NCBI GenBank assembly: GCA_019930625.1
Contig: CP082844.1
Span: forward strand, 2,542,001 to 2,606,000
Length of the DNA: 64,000 nucleotides
Direction of reading: 5' to 3'
Origin: Nocardia asteroides
GTDB taxonomy: Bacteria; Actinomycetota; Actinomycetes; Mycobacteriales; Mycobacteriaceae
This document shows, in pieces, positions 19,725-29,798 of the stretch. The notes beneath the pieces are model-generated. The model saw nothing but the letters and a program-made list of their open reading frames with translations. It ran no database searches and was not told where the DNA came from. The stretch's first letter is position 1. Every line of letters starts with the position of its first letter. The position numbers were made by a program, and so were the translations under genes.

Positions 19725-21317
19725 GTGACCAACGCCGAACTGCCGGTCGACAGCATTTCCGCCCCCTCGTATTCCGCTCCGGACGTCGATGAGAACGAGC
19801 CGCGCGAGGAGTGCGGAGTGTTCGGAGTCTGGGCGCCGAGCGAAGAAGTGGCCAAGCTCACGTATTACGGTCTCTATGCTTTGCAGCACCGTGGGCAGGA
19901 GGCGGCGGGCATCGCGGTCTCGGACGGTTCGCAGATCCTCGTCTTCAAGGACCTGGGTCTGGTCAGCCAGGTGTTCGACGAGCAGACGCTGGCGGCCATG
20001 CCGGGGCACATCGCCGTCGGTCACTGTCGCTACTCCACCACGGGCGGGGTGACCTGGGAAAACGCCCAGCCCATCTTCCGTACCACCGCGGTCGGTTCCG
20101 GCCTTGCCCTGGGACACAACGGCAATCTGGTCAACACCGCCGAATTGGCGAGTCGCGCACGCGAATACGGCTTGCTCGGCGCCTCCGTTCGCGGCGGCCG
20201 CCCGCAACCCGCGGCCGCGACCTCCGACTCCGATGTGGTCACCGCGCTGCTCGCGCACGCCGCCGCCGACTCCAGCATCGAGCAGGCCGCGATGGAACTG
20301 CTGCCCACTTTGAAGGGCGCGTTCTGCCTGACCTTCATGGACGAGCACACGCTCTACGCCGCGCGCGACCCGCACGGCGTGCGCCCGCTGTGCCTGGGCA
20401 GGCTCGAGCGTGGCTGGGTCGTTGCCAGTGAGACCGCCGCGCTGGACATCGTCGGCGCCGCCTTCGTCCGCGAGATCGAACCCGGCGAACTGCTGGCGAT
20501 CGACGCCGAGGGCGTGCGCTCGATGCGCTTCGCCAACCCCGAGCCCAAGGGCTGCGTCTTCGAGTACGTGTACCTGGCCCGGCCGGACAGCACCATCGCC
20601 GGCCGGTCGGTGCACGCCACGAGAGTGGAGATCGGCCGTCGCCTGGCCAAGGAGCATCCCGTCGACGCCGACCTGGTGATCCCGGTGCCCGAATCCGGCA
20701 CGCCGGCGGCCGTCGGTTACGCCCAGGGGTCGGGGGTGCCATACGGCCAGGGCCTGATGAAGAACGCCTACGTCGGGCGCACGTTCATTCAGCCGAGCCA
20801 GACCATCCGGCAGCTGGGCATCCGGCTCAAGCTCAATCCGCTGCGCGAGGTCATCCGGGGCAAGCGTCTGATCGTCGTGGACGATTCGATCGTGCGCGGC
20901 AACACCCAGCGCGCGCTGATCCGGATGTTGCGGGAGGCGGGCGCGTTGGAGATTCACGTGCGGATCGCCTCGCCGCCGGTGAAATGGCCGTGCTTCTACG
21001 GTATCGACTTCGCCTCACGCGCGGAGCTGATCGCCAACGGCGCGGGGACCGAGGGCGACGTCGCGGACATGGTCGAGGGCGTGCGCCGGTCCATCGGCGC
21101 CGACACGCTCGGCTACATCTCCCTCGACGGCATGATCGCCGCGACCGAGCAGCCGCGCTCGCGGCTGTGCGCCGCGTGCTTCGACGGCAACTATCCCATC
21201 CCGCTGCCCACCGAGGCGGCCATCGGGAAAAACGTGCTCGAGGGCATGCTCACCGGCCAGTCCGAGGCCGCACTGCTCGGGGACAACGCGAATGCGAGCG
21301 CGCTGAGCCGTCCCTGA
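19725..21317 (+). CDS. purF: Amidophosphoribosyltransferase
   Basis: PurF (530 residues) catalyses the first committed step of purine synthesis, PRPP plus glutamine to phosphoribosylamine. A 29-residue propeptide precedes the nucleophile Cys30 in EECGVFGVW, as in the self-processed Bacillus-type enzyme. The PRPP loop is LIVVDDSIVRGNT. Cysteines in LCAACFDGNYP fit the 4Fe-4S ligands of that class. GTG 19725 is the start. In M. tuberculosis purM follows purF directly; here four transporter genes intervene. Confidence 0.95.
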   Translation: MTNAELPVDSISAPSYSAPDVDENEPREECGVFGVWAPSEEVAKLTYYGLYALQHRGQEAAGIAVSDGSQILVFKDLGLVSQVFDEQTLAAMPGHIAVGHCRYSTTGGVTWENAQPIFRTTAVGSGLALGHNGNLVNTAELASRAREYGLLGASVRGGRPQPAAATSDSDVVTALLAHAAADSSIEQAAMELLPTLKGAFCLTFMDEHTLYAARDPHGVRPLCLGRLERGWVVASETAALDIVGAAFVREIEPGELLAIDAEGVRSMRFANPEPKGCVFEYVYLARPDSTIAGRSVHATRVEIGRRLAKEHPVDADLVIPVPESGTPAAVGYAQGSGVPYGQGLMKNAYVGRTFIQPSQTIRQLGIRLKLNPLREVIRGKRLIVVDDSIVRGNTQRALIRMLREAGALEIHVRIASPPVKWPCFYGIDFASRAELIANGAGTEGDVADMVEGVRRSIGADTLGYISLDGMIAATEQPRSRLCAACFDGNYPIPLPTEAAIGKNVLEGMLTGQSEAALLGDNANASALSRP

Positions 21318-21611
21318 GCCTGGTTCGCCGCGGCACGCGGTTCGGTTTCGTCCGAGGCGTTCTCGCGGATCGTGTTCGTTTGTCGCGCACCGCGAGCTGG
21401 CGTGCTCGAGACATCGCGCGGTCCGTCCTCCACCGATCCTGGACGTACGACCGGTTTTCCGGCGGTCGTAGTCGCGGCACATAACACCTGCTGACGTCGC
21501 CGCGAGTTTTCTTCGAAAACGTAACGTGCCGAAAATGCTTCATAGGTACGGTGCCGATCAGATCGGAAGTTCACCCGGTCCGCACCGGGCCTGCGATTCA
21601 GGGGGAATGCG

Positions 21612-23246
21612 GTGCGGCGCTCGAGAAGTGGGGCCGTGATGAGGAATTCGAGGTTCGGTCGCTCGGCGGGGACGCGCGCCCTCGCGGTCGTCGGCTTGGT
21701 GACGTTGGCCGCGTCGGCGCTGGCGGGCTGTGGTTCCGGACGAACCGGTGCGGGCGGTGACGGCCTGGTGACGGGCACCACCGACAAGATCTTCTCCCTC
21801 GATCCGGCGGCGGCATACGACAACGGGTCGCTGGTCGCCGAGACACAGATCTACCAGTACCTGCTCAACTTCGCCCCCGGCGACGCGACGCCTCGGCCGG
21901 ACGCGGCGCAGAAGTGCGAGTTCACCGCGCCGACGGTGTACACCTGCACGCTGAAGGACAACCTGAAGTTCGCCAACGGCAACCCGCTGACGGCGACCAG
22001 CGTCAAGTTCTCCTTCGACCGGATGCTGCGGATCAACGACCCGAACGGGCCCGCGTCCCTGCTCGGCAACCTGGAGAAGACCGACGTGGTGGACGTGCGC
22101 ACGGTCGCGTTCACATTGAAGGTGGCCAACGACCAGACCTTCCCCGCGATCCTGCCCACCCAGGCGGGGCCGATCGTCGACGAGAGGGTGTACGCGCCGG
22201 ACAAGGTCATGCCGGACGAGGACGTGGTGCGTGCCAAGGGCTACTCCGGTCCGTACACCATCGCCGGTTACGACAAGAACAAGCTGGTCGAGTACCGAAC
22301 GTTCGCCGATTACAACGGCATCCTCGGGACCCCGAAGACCGAGACGGTAGCGACGAAGTACTACGCCACCACCGACAACATGAAGCTCGACCTGCAGAAC
22401 GGGTCGCTGGACGTCGGATATCGATCGTTCACACCCACCGACATCGAATCGCTGCGGGCCGACAGCGAGGTCACCGTCCACGAGGGCCCCGGCGGCGAAT
22501 TGCGCTACATCGTGTTCAACCTGGACACCATGCCGGGCGGCACGCCGGAGCAGAAGCTGGCCGTGCGCAAGGCCGTCGCGTCCACCGTCGACCGGGCGGC
22601 GCTGGCCGACGGTGTCTACAAGAACACCTATCTGCCCGCGTATTCCTCGGTCCCGCAGGGCATGCCGGGCGCGGCGGAGCCGTTCAAGGATCTCTACGGC
22701 GCCCAGCCGAACAAGGACCAGGCGGCGAAGTTCCTCGCCGACGCCGGGGTGGCGACGCCGGTAGAGCTGAATCTCCAATACAACCCCGACCACTACGGCT
22801 CCAGCAGCTCCGAGGAGTACGCCGCGATCAAGTCGCAGCTGGAGGCCACCGGCTTGTTCCGGGTGAACCTGCAATCCACCGAGTGGGTGACCTACCAGCG
22901 GGAACGAGCCCGCGACAGCTATCCGCTCTACCAGTTCGGCTGGTTCCCGGACTTCCCGGACCCGGACAACTACCTCTCTCCGTTCTTCGGTCCGAACAAT
23001 TTCTTGCAGTCGCATTTCGAGGACCCGGGCATCTCCGCGCAGTTGATCGCCCAGGCGACCCAACCCGACAAGGACAAGCGATTCCAGCAGATCCAGCAGA
23101 TCCAGCGTGACCTCGCGCGGAACTTCCTGCCGATCGTTCCGCTGCTGTCCGGCAAACAGATCGCGGTCGCGGCCGCGGGCGTGCAAGGCGTGGAGCAGAC
23201 GCTCGACGCGTCGTTCAAGTTCCGCTACGCGGTGCTGAGCAAGTGA
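21612..23246 (+). CDS. Peptide ABC transporter substrate-binding lipoprotein (SBP family 5)
   Basis: This 544-residue receptor has a basic N-region (MRRSRSGAVMRNSRFGRSAG), a hydrophobic core and the lipobox LAGC with Cys40 as lipidation site. The mature part resembles DppA/OppA receptors. GTG 21612 follows AGGGGG at the right distance; ATG 21639 is an alternative that would shorten the basic region. It begins a four-gene operon with two permeases and a fused ATPase, each overlapping the next by a few bases. The transported ligand (peptide, nickel or opine) is not determinable. Confidence 0.85.
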   Translation: MRRSRSGAVMRNSRFGRSAGTRALAVVGLVTLAASALAGCGSGRTGAGGDGLVTGTTDKIFSLDPAAAYDNGSLVAETQIYQYLLNFAPGDATPRPDAAQKCEFTAPTVYTCTLKDNLKFANGNPLTATSVKFSFDRMLRINDPNGPASLLGNLEKTDVVDVRTVAFTLKVANDQTFPAILPTQAGPIVDERVYAPDKVMPDEDVVRAKGYSGPYTIAGYDKNKLVEYRTFADYNGILGTPKTETVATKYYATTDNMKLDLQNGSLDVGYRSFTPTDIESLRADSEVTVHEGPGGELRYIVFNLDTMPGGTPEQKLAVRKAVASTVDRAALADGVYKNTYLPAYSSVPQGMPGAAEPFKDLYGAQPNKDQAAKFLADAGVATPVELNLQYNPDHYGSSSSEEYAAIKSQLEATGLFRVNLQSTEWVTYQRERARDSYPLYQFGWFPDFPDPDNYLSPFFGPNNFLQSHFEDPGISAQLIAQATQPDKDKRFQQIQQIQRDLARNFLPIVPLLSGKQIAVAAAGVQGVEQTLDASFKFRYAVLSK

Positions 23247-24382
23247 GTTCCGGCGACACAGCCGGGCCCGGAACGACTATTTCGGCGGACATCGAACCGA
23301 AACCTGTCCGGACCCGGCGCTTCGGCCCGCGGCGAACGGGCAGGGGTGGCGAGCAGTCCCGTCCTCTCGCGTTGGCGCGCTACCTCGGCGTGCGCCTGCT
23401 GCTGATTCCGGTGACCGCGTGGATCCTGGTGACGGTCGTGTTCTTCCTGATGCGCGTGGTCGGCGACCCGATCAGCGCGGCGATGGGCGGGCGCATGACC
23501 CAGCAACAGATCGAAGCGCGCAAGGAGGCGGCCGGGCTGAACCGGCCGATCCTGGCCCAGTACCGGGACTACCTCTCCGGGCTCTTGCACGGGGACCTCG
23601 GGCGCTCTCAGGACAACCGGGAGATCAGCGAGGTGGTCGTCACCTACGGCGCGGCATCGCTGGAACTGGTGTGCTGGGCCCTGGTCGTCGCGTTCGCGAT
23701 CGGCATCCCGCTGGGCAGATACGCCGCGACCCATCGGGATTCGACCGCCGACACCGGGCTGCGGTTGCTGGCGATCCTGTTCTACGCCGCACCGGTCTTC
23801 TTCGTCGGGCTGTTGCTGAAGCTGGTGTTCGCGGTGCGGCTGGGCTGGCTGCCGGTGGCGGGCCGGGCGAGCACCAACGTGGAGTTGCGATTGCAGCACG
23901 TGTCGCCGAAAACGAACATCATGGTGATCGACGCGATCCGCTACGGCGACTCCCGATACCTGCTCGACGTGCTGGAACATGCCGTGCTGCCCGCCATCGC
24001 CCTGGGCCTGCTCACGGCGGGCATCTTCCTGCGGCTGGTGCGGATCAACCTGATCCAGACCCTCCGCGCCGACTACGTGGAGGCGGCGCGGGCGCGTGGC
24101 CTGTCCCGGCGGGTGGTGACCGGCCGGCATGCCTTCCGCAACGCGATGATCCCGATCGTCACGGTGATGGGCATGCAGATCGCGATGATGCTCGGCGCGT
24201 CGGTGCTCACCGAGACCACGTTCGAGTGGAAGGGCCTCGGCTACCAGCTCACGCAGTACCTGTCGGCACGCGATTTCGTCGCCGTGCAAGGCATCGTCGC
24301 GTTCATCGCACTGATCGTGGCCGTGATGAGCTTCGTGGTGGACGTGCTGGTGGCGCTGATCGATCCAAGGGTGAGGTTCTGA
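23243..24382 (+). CDS. Peptide ABC transporter permease, DppB-like
   Basis: The 379-residue integral membrane protein is the first permease of the operon. A long cytoplasmic N-terminus of about 45 residues precedes LGVRLLLIPVTAWILVTVVFFLMRVVGDP, the usual DppB start. The EAA loop reads DYVEAARARGLSRRVVTGRHAFRNAMIP. GTG 23243 overlaps the receptor stop by 4 bp. It forms the channel with the next gene product. Confidence 0.9.
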   Translation: MSSGDTAGPGTTISADIEPKPVRTRRFGPRRTGRGGEQSRPLALARYLGVRLLLIPVTAWILVTVVFFLMRVVGDPISAAMGGRMTQQQIEARKEAAGLNRPILAQYRDYLSGLLHGDLGRSQDNREISEVVVTYGAASLELVCWALVVAFAIGIPLGRYAATHRDSTADTGLRLLAILFYAAPVFFVGLLLKLVFAVRLGWLPVAGRASTNVELRLQHVSPKTNIMVIDAIRYGDSRYLLDVLEHAVLPAIALGLLTAGIFLRLVRINLIQTLRADYVEAARARGLSRRVVTGRHAFRNAMIPIVTVMGMQIAMMLGASVLTETTFEWKGLGYQLTQYLSARDFVAVQGIVAFIALIVAVMSFVVDVLVALIDPRVRF

Positions 24383-25425
24383 TGAGCGCTCCGGAACTGT
24401 TGACCGAAACGCTGGTCACACCGCCCGCGGCGCGCCGGGGTGTGCCGGGCTTGCGGTTGTTCTCGCTGACGGCGGGTTTACAGCGAGCGACGTTGATCCT
24501 CGGGCTGGGCTCGATCGGCGTCTTCGTGGTCGCCGCCCTCTTCGCTCCGCTGATCGCGCCGTACGGATTCGCCCAGAGCGCCGCCGACGGCTTCGATTTC
24601 GTCCGTCAGCAAGCGCCGTCGGCCGAGCACTGGTTCGGCACCTCGGTGCGCGGGGAAGACGTGTTCTCCCGGGTGCTCTACGGTGCGCGCACCGCATTGT
24701 GGGTGATCACGATCTCGCTGGTGCTCTCGCTGCTGATCGGCGTGCCGCTCGGGCTGCTGTCCGGCTATATCGGCCGCTGGCCGGACCGGCTGCTGGTGTT
24801 GTTCATGGACGCGATGTACGCGTTCCCGACGCTCCTGCTGGCGATCGTGGTATCCATCGTGGTCGCGGGCGGTCGCTCGACCAGCCTGGGTGGTGTGCTG
24901 TCGGCGGCGGTGGCCATCACGGCGGTGTTCGTGCCGCAGTATTTCCGTGTGGTGCGCAACGCGACCGTGGCCGTGAAGCAGGAGCCCTACGTCGACGCGG
25001 CCAGGGTGACCGGCGCGTCGACCACGCGAATCCTGTTCCGGCACATCCTCGCCAACGTCACCCAGTCGCTGCCGGTGATCGTCACGCTCAACGGGTCGGA
25101 GGCCATCCTCACCCTGGCCGGCCTGGGTTTCCTCGGTTTCGGCATCGAACCGACTCAGGCCGCGGAGTGGGGCTTCGACCTGAACAAGGCGTTGTCGGAC
25201 GTGTCCAACGGCATCTGGTGGACCGGCGTCTTCCCCGGCGTAGCCATCGTGTTCGTCGTGCTCGGCATGACTTTGGTCGGCGAGAGCCTCAACGAAGTGC
25301 TCAACCCGATGCTGCGCACCCGTCGCGCCGCGGCGGTGATCCGGGCCGATGTCGCCGAGCCCGAGGGTGCGTCCCACGAGCGGGGCACAACGGGTGCGAG
25401 AGCAAAGGATGCGACCGATGGCTGA
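24382..25425 (+). CDS. Peptide ABC transporter permease, DppC-like
   Basis: The second permease (347 residues) has the DppC N-terminal extension, HWFGTSVRGEDVFSRVLYGAR before the transport helices, and the EAA loop PYVDAARVTGASTTRILFRHILAN. ATG 24382 overlaps the previous stop by one base (TGATG). The C-terminal tail after the last helix is long and charged. It pairs with the DppB-like subunit. Confidence 0.9.
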   Translation: MSAPELLTETLVTPPAARRGVPGLRLFSLTAGLQRATLILGLGSIGVFVVAALFAPLIAPYGFAQSAADGFDFVRQQAPSAEHWFGTSVRGEDVFSRVLYGARTALWVITISLVLSLLIGVPLGLLSGYIGRWPDRLLVLFMDAMYAFPTLLLAIVVSIVVAGGRSTSLGGVLSAAVAITAVFVPQYFRVVRNATVAVKQEPYVDAARVTGASTTRILFRHILANVTQSLPVIVTLNGSEAILTLAGLGFLGFGIEPTQAAEWGFDLNKALSDVSNGIWWTGVFPGVAIVFVVLGMTLVGESLNEVLNPMLRTRRAAAVIRADVAEPEGASHERGTTGARAKDATDG

Positions 25426-27109
25426 GTCCTTCGCAGCCGACCGTAGGCGGCCCGCCCTGTCCATCGAATCGCTGTCGGTCACCTTCGCCACCGACGCGGG
25501 GCCGGTGCACGCGGTCACCGACGTCACTTACGAGGTCGATCCGGGGGAAGTGCTGGCCATCGTCGGGGAATCCGGTTCGGGCAAGTCGGTGAGCTCGCGC
25601 ACGGCGATGGGTCTGCTGCCGGAGACGGCGACCGTGCGCGGCCTGGTCACCCTGGGCGGCCAGCAGGTCACCGCGATGAGCGAGAAGCAGCTCACCGCAC
25701 TGCGCGGCGGCGCGATCTCGATGGTGTTCCAGGAACCGGGCCTGGCGCTGGACCCCTTGTTCACCGTCGGCTTCCAGATCGGCGAGGCGCTGCGGGCGCA
25801 TACCGATCTGACCAAGAAGGCCGCGAAGGCACGCGCCGTGGAGTTGTTGCGCCTGGTCGGCTTGCCCGACCCCGAGTACCGGGTGGACTACTACCCACAC
25901 CAGCTCTCCGGCGGCCAGAAACAACGCGTGATGATCGCCATCGCCATCGCCTGCGAGCCGAAGGTGATCATCGCAGACGAGCCCACCACGGCGCTGGACG
26001 TCACCGTGCAGGCCGAGATCCTCGCCCTGCTGCGGGACCTGCGCGACCGGATCGGCAGTGCGATCGTGCTGATCACGCACAACATGGGCGTGGTCGCCGA
26101 TATCGCCGACCGCGTGGTGGTGATGCGAGACGGCATGGTGGTCGAGCAGGCCGCGGTGGACGAACTGTTCGCGCGTCCGGCGGCGGAGTACACCCGCACC
26201 CTGCTGGCCGCGGTGCCCCATCTGGGCGCCGAGCAGATCGCGCACCGCCCGGCGGCCGCCGTCGACAGCCAGGACGATCCGGTACTCGAGGTCCGCGATC
26301 TGGTGGTCGAATTCCCCGGCCCGTTCGGCAGGCCGCGCTTCCGCGCCGTTGACGGGGTGAGCCTGCGCATCGGTCCCGGCGAGACGCTCGGCCTGGTCGG
26401 CGAGTCCGGATCGGGCAAGTCGACCATCGGCCGCTGCGTCGCGGCACTGCAACGGCCGACCTCGGGAACGGTGCGGGTGCGCGGCCAGGACATCGCGGGA
26501 CTGTCGCAGCGCAAGCTGCGGCCCCTCCGGCGGCGCTTCGGATTCGTCTTCCAGGACCCGGCCAGTTCGCTGAATCCCCGGCTCACCGTGGGCGAGTGCG
26601 TGGCCGAACCGCTGATCGTGCACAAGGCCGCGAGTTCCGCGGATATCCGGACCACAGTGCGCGGACTGCTCGATGATGTGCGGTTGCCCGCGGGCATCGA
26701 ACGCCGGTATCCGCATGAGCTGTCCGGGGGACAGCGGCAGCGCGCCAGCCTGGCTCGCGCCCTGGTACTCGGCCCGGACCTGCTGGTCGCCGACGAGCCG
26801 ACCAGCGCGCTCGACGTCTCGGTGCAGGCGGCGGTGCTGGAGCTGTTCGGTCAGCTCCAGCGCGAGTTCGGCTGGGCGTGCCTGTTCATCAGCCACGATC
26901 TGGCGGTGTGTGATCAGCTCGCCGACCACATCGTGGTGTTGCGCGGCGGCGCGGTGGTCGAAGAAGGTGATCGAGATCACATCCTGCGCACACCGCGGGA
27001 GGAGTACACCCGGCGTCTGGTCGAGGCGGTACCGGTGCCCGACCCGGTACGGCAGCGCCGACGCCGCACACGGCCGGCCGGGCGGTTCGCCGAGGGTGAG
27101 ATGGACTGA
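25418..27109 (+). CDS. Fused peptide ABC transporter ATPase (DppD-DppF type)
   Basis: This 563-residue protein holds two complete ABC ATPase domains in one chain. The first has Walker A GESGSGKS, signature LSGGQKQR and Walker B VIIADEPTTALD; the second has GESGSGKST, LSGGQRQR and LLVADEPTSALD. A linker near residues 270-300 joins them. The fusion replaces separate DppD and DppF subunits and powers the transporter encoded just upstream. ATG 25418 overlaps the permease stop. All catalytic motifs look intact. Confidence 0.92.
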   Translation: MAESFAADRRRPALSIESLSVTFATDAGPVHAVTDVTYEVDPGEVLAIVGESGSGKSVSSRTAMGLLPETATVRGLVTLGGQQVTAMSEKQLTALRGGAISMVFQEPGLALDPLFTVGFQIGEALRAHTDLTKKAAKARAVELLRLVGLPDPEYRVDYYPHQLSGGQKQRVMIAIAIACEPKVIIADEPTTALDVTVQAEILALLRDLRDRIGSAIVLITHNMGVVADIADRVVVMRDGMVVEQAAVDELFARPAAEYTRTLLAAVPHLGAEQIAHRPAAAVDSQDDPVLEVRDLVVEFPGPFGRPRFRAVDGVSLRIGPGETLGLVGESGSGKSTIGRCVAALQRPTSGTVRVRGQDIAGLSQRKLRPLRRRFGFVFQDPASSLNPRLTVGECVAEPLIVHKAASSADIRTTVRGLLDDVRLPAGIERRYPHELSGGQRQRASLARALVLGPDLLVADEPTSALDVSVQAAVLELFGQLQREFGWACLFISHDLAVCDQLADHIVVLRGGAVVEEGDRDHILRTPREEYTRRLVEAVPVPDPVRQRRRRTRPAGRFAEGEMD

Positions 27110-27239
27110 TGATCCGCTGTACGGCCCGCGCTGCCCTATTGTCAAGAGGGCGAGCCAACACCGGTGCGGGGTCGTTATCCGGCTCCGGTAGCGTGAGCAG
27201 GCATCTATCCGGCGATTCGGTTTGGAGCTTTCCCCGAAA

Positions 27240-28316
27240 ATGACTGAACAGACCCCCAGTGGTGGTGCCTCGTACGCCGCGGCAGGCGTGGACATCGAGG
27301 CAGGTGACCGCGCCGTCGAGTTGTTCGGGCCATTGGCGAAGAAGGCGACCCGGCCGGAGGTCCAAGGCGGCCTCGGTGGTTTCGCCGGGCTGTTCGCGCT
27401 CAAGGGCGGCTACCGGGAACCGCTGCTGGCGGCCTCCACCGACGGCGTCGGCACCAAGATCGCGGTGGCGCAGGCGATGGACAAACACGACACGGTCGGC
27501 CTCGACCTGGTCGCCATGGTGGTGGACGACCTCGTGGTCTGCGGTGCGGAACCGCTGTTCCTGCAGGACTACATCGCCATCGGCAAGGTCGTCCCGGAGA
27601 AGGTCGCCGAACTCGTCTCCGGCATCGCCGAGGGCTGCGTGCGCGCCGGGTGCGCGCTGCTGGGCGGCGAGACCGCCGAGCACCCCGGCCTGATGGACCC
27701 GGACGACTACGACCTGTCCGCCACCGGCATCGGCGTGGTCGAAGCCGACGCGGTGCTCGGGCCGGACCGGGTCCGTCCCGGCGACGTGGTGATCGCCATG
27801 GGGTCCTCCGGTCTGCACTCCAACGGCTACAGCCTGGCTCGCAAGGTGCTGCTCGACATCGATCGCATGTCGCTCACCGGGCATGTCGAGGAATTCGGCC
27901 GCACCTTGGGCGAGGAGCTACTCGAGCCGACCAGGATCTACGCCAAGGACTGCCTAGCGCTGATCGCCGAGACCGATGTGCGCACCTTCGCACACGTCAC
28001 CGGCGGCGGTTTGGCGGCCAATCTCGCCAGGGTGCTGCCGCCGGGCATGGTGGCCGAGCTGGATCGCGGCACGTGGAACCCGGCGCCGGTGTTCAAGATG
28101 ATCGCCCAGCGCGGCCGGGTGGAGCGGGCCGAGATGGAGAAGACGTTCAACATGGGCGTCGGCATGGTCGCCGTGGTCGCTCCGGAGGACGTGGACCGGG
28201 CGCTGGCGGTGTTGACCGCGCGGCACATCGAGTGCTGGACACTCGGCACGGTCAAGAAGGCCAAGGACGCCGACGCCGTGCGCGCCGTGCTGATCGGTGA
28301 GCATCCGCGGTTCTGA
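27240..28316 (+). CDS. purM: Phosphoribosylformylglycinamidine cyclo-ligase
   Basis: PurM (358 residues) closes the imidazole ring of AIR from FGAM with ATP. The start MTEQTPSGGASYAAAGVDIEAGDRAV, the STDGVGTK motif, GLDLVAMVVDDLVVCGAEPLFLQDY and GGETAEHPG are typical. ATG 27240 is the conserved start; a TTG at 27222 is in frame. It has its own upstream gap of 130 bp after the transporter operon and is followed by a strong hairpin. Confidence 0.95.
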   Translation: MTEQTPSGGASYAAAGVDIEAGDRAVELFGPLAKKATRPEVQGGLGGFAGLFALKGGYREPLLAASTDGVGTKIAVAQAMDKHDTVGLDLVAMVVDDLVVCGAEPLFLQDYIAIGKVVPEKVAELVSGIAEGCVRAGCALLGGETAEHPGLMDPDDYDLSATGIGVVEADAVLGPDRVRPGDVVIAMGSSGLHSNGYSLARKVLLDIDRMSLTGHVEEFGRTLGEELLEPTRIYAKDCLALIAETDVRTFAHVTGGGLAANLARVLPPGMVAELDRGTWNPAPVFKMIAQRGRVERAEMEKTFNMGVGMVAVVAPEDVDRALAVLTARHIECWTLGTVKKAKDADAVRAVLIGEHPRF

Positions 28317-28418
28317 CCGCGGCGAAGACACGTCAGAGTCCCGCATCCGGTTCGATGCGGGACTCCAGTGTGTTGCAAGCCTTTTCGGCGCCAGTGACGT
28401 CGACCTGCGGCAACGTTC

Positions 28419-28448
28419 GAAGGGGGAGGCCCGTCGGCCTCCCCCTTC
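28419..28448. terminator. Terminator after purM
   Basis: GAAGGGGGAGGCC at 28419-28431 and GGCCTCCCCCTTC at 28436-28448 form a perfect 13-bp stem with a 4-nt loop, between purM and the convergent DUF3073 gene. It is probably bidirectional. Confidence 0.8.
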
Positions 28449-28463
28449 ACACGTAAATCCGAG

Positions 28464-28670
28464 TCAGCGGCGCCAGTCGTCGTAGTCGTCCTCATCCCAG
28501 CGGGACAAGGAGTCGTCCGCGTCGTGCTCATCGGACAGCACACCACTCCGCTGGGAGGTGGGGCTTCCCGAAAGCTCGCGCTGAAGGCTCGCGAAGTCGG
28601 TCGGCGTCGAGCTGTACTTCAGCTCGCGTGCGACCTTGGTCTGCTTTGCCTTAGCCCGGCCACGGCCCAT
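28464..28670 (-). CDS. DUF3073 small acidic protein
   Basis: The 68-residue protein starts MGRGRAKAKQTKVARELKYSS, a conserved basic head, and ends in the acidic WDEDDYDDWRR. This is the DUF3073 family, present after purM across Actinobacteria. It has no membrane segment or catalytic motif. The opposite charge of its two ends suggests a nucleic-acid or protein-binding adaptor, but this is speculation. It is transcribed towards purM. Confidence 0.85.
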   Translation of the reverse strand: MGRGRAKAKQTKVARELKYSSTPTDFASLQRELSGSPTSQRSGVLSDEHDADDSLSRWDEDDYDDWRR

Positions 28671-28844
28671 GGCTGACCCCCTCGCGTCACAGCGGGGCGG
28701 CCTGGGGTTTGGTGGCGGCCCCGTTCGAATTAATACTCTTCCTGACAGACACTTTAGCGTGTGTCCGGCGGTCTCGCTTCCAGGAGTGGGTGAAGAACTC
28801 CGGAACCGGTGCCGTTTGCCCGCTTGTCGCCCGCCGTGGAATAG

Positions 28845-29798
28845 CTAGAGTACGCCCGGTATAGCGCGAATCACACCGACTCGAGCGCCCCCACCGAGCA
28901 CCGCGGGGGCCGCCAGCTCCGCGTGCGCATCGGTCCACTCGATCCCCATCCGATGCAGAATGGCCAGCGTCAACGGCATTCGAGCGCGATCGTGGCCGTC
29001 ATCGATCTTGTACGCGAAAGCCGATCCGTCCGGCAGCGCCCCAGCGTGCACGCCGTCCGCGCCGATCTTGCACACCAGCCCCGGCGTGGCCCGCATGGCG
29101 AGCAGGTCGGGGCCGTTGGTGCCGCAAATCACTCGCGGATGGGCGCGGATCGCGTCGGCGACCCGGCGTTCCGGGGTGCCGGTCTCGGCGGTCGCCATGG
29201 TCGCGAACACCCGTGCGAGGTTGACCAGCGAGACCGGGATGATCGGTAGCCCACAGCCGTCGATGCCCAGATCGGCTTCCGGCTCGCCGGTCAGATCGGC
29301 CACCGTGGCGATCACCGCCCGCTGCAGCGGATGCGCCTGGTCCTGGTAGCCCTCGGTGGGCCAGCCGTTGACCGCGCAGGTCGCGAGCATCGCCGCGTGC
29401 TTGCCGGAGCAGTTCATGTAGATGGGATGCGGCTGCCGCCCGTCGGCCAGCGCCGCGGCACGGGCGCGCTCGTCGTAGGGCAGATCGGCCGGGCAGGCCA
29501 GGGACGAGTCGGGGAAGCCGAAGCGGTCCAGCAGCCTGCGCACCAGCGCGACGTGGTCCGGTTCGCCGAAGTGCGAGGCGGTGGCGATGGCCAGTTCGGC
29601 GTCGTCGAGCGGTTGGAAACCGTTGCGCAGCATGGTGATCGCCTGCATCGGCTTGTTCGTCGAGCGAGGGAAGAGCGGCAGATGCACCTCACCCAGCTCG
29701 AGGGTCGGCTCGCCCGCGGCGTCGAGCACCACCACCGAGCCGCGGTGCACGCATTCTCGGAAACCCGAGCGGACGACTTCGACCAGTTCCACACTCAC
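28845..29798 (-). CDS. Asparaginase II family protein
   Basis: This 317-residue protein belongs to the asparaginase II (COG4448) family of thermolabile L-asparaginases related to the Rhizobium etli enzyme. Family stretches include RGSVVVLDAAG, STNKPMQAITML, NCSGKHAAMLATC and GIDGCGLPIIPV, the last two with conserved cysteines. GTG 29798 overlaps the MOSC gene stop (GTGA), indicating coupling; GTG 29792 is an alternative. It should hydrolyse asparagine to aspartate and ammonia in the cytoplasm. Confidence 0.8.
   Translation of the reverse strand: MSVELVEVVRSGFRECVHRGSVVVLDAAGEPTLELGEVHLPLFPRSTNKPMQAITMLRNGFQPLDDAELAIATASHFGEPDHVALVRRLLDRFGFPDSSLACPADLPYDERARAAALADGRQPHPIYMNCSGKHAAMLATCAVNGWPTEGYQDQAHPLQRAVIATVADLTGEPEADLGIDGCGLPIIPVSLVNLARVFATMATAETGTPERRVADAIRAHPRVICGTNGPDLLAMRATPGLVCKIGADGVHAGALPDGSAFAYKIDDGHDRARMPLTLAILHRMGIEWTDAHAELAAPAVLGGGARVGVIRAIPGVL

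Noticed and set aside
19587..20957. N-terminal extension of the YhgE-like protein through purF
   Set aside because: The frame is open, but the sequence is antisense to purF and unrelated to the family, whose first helix begins just after GTG 19586.
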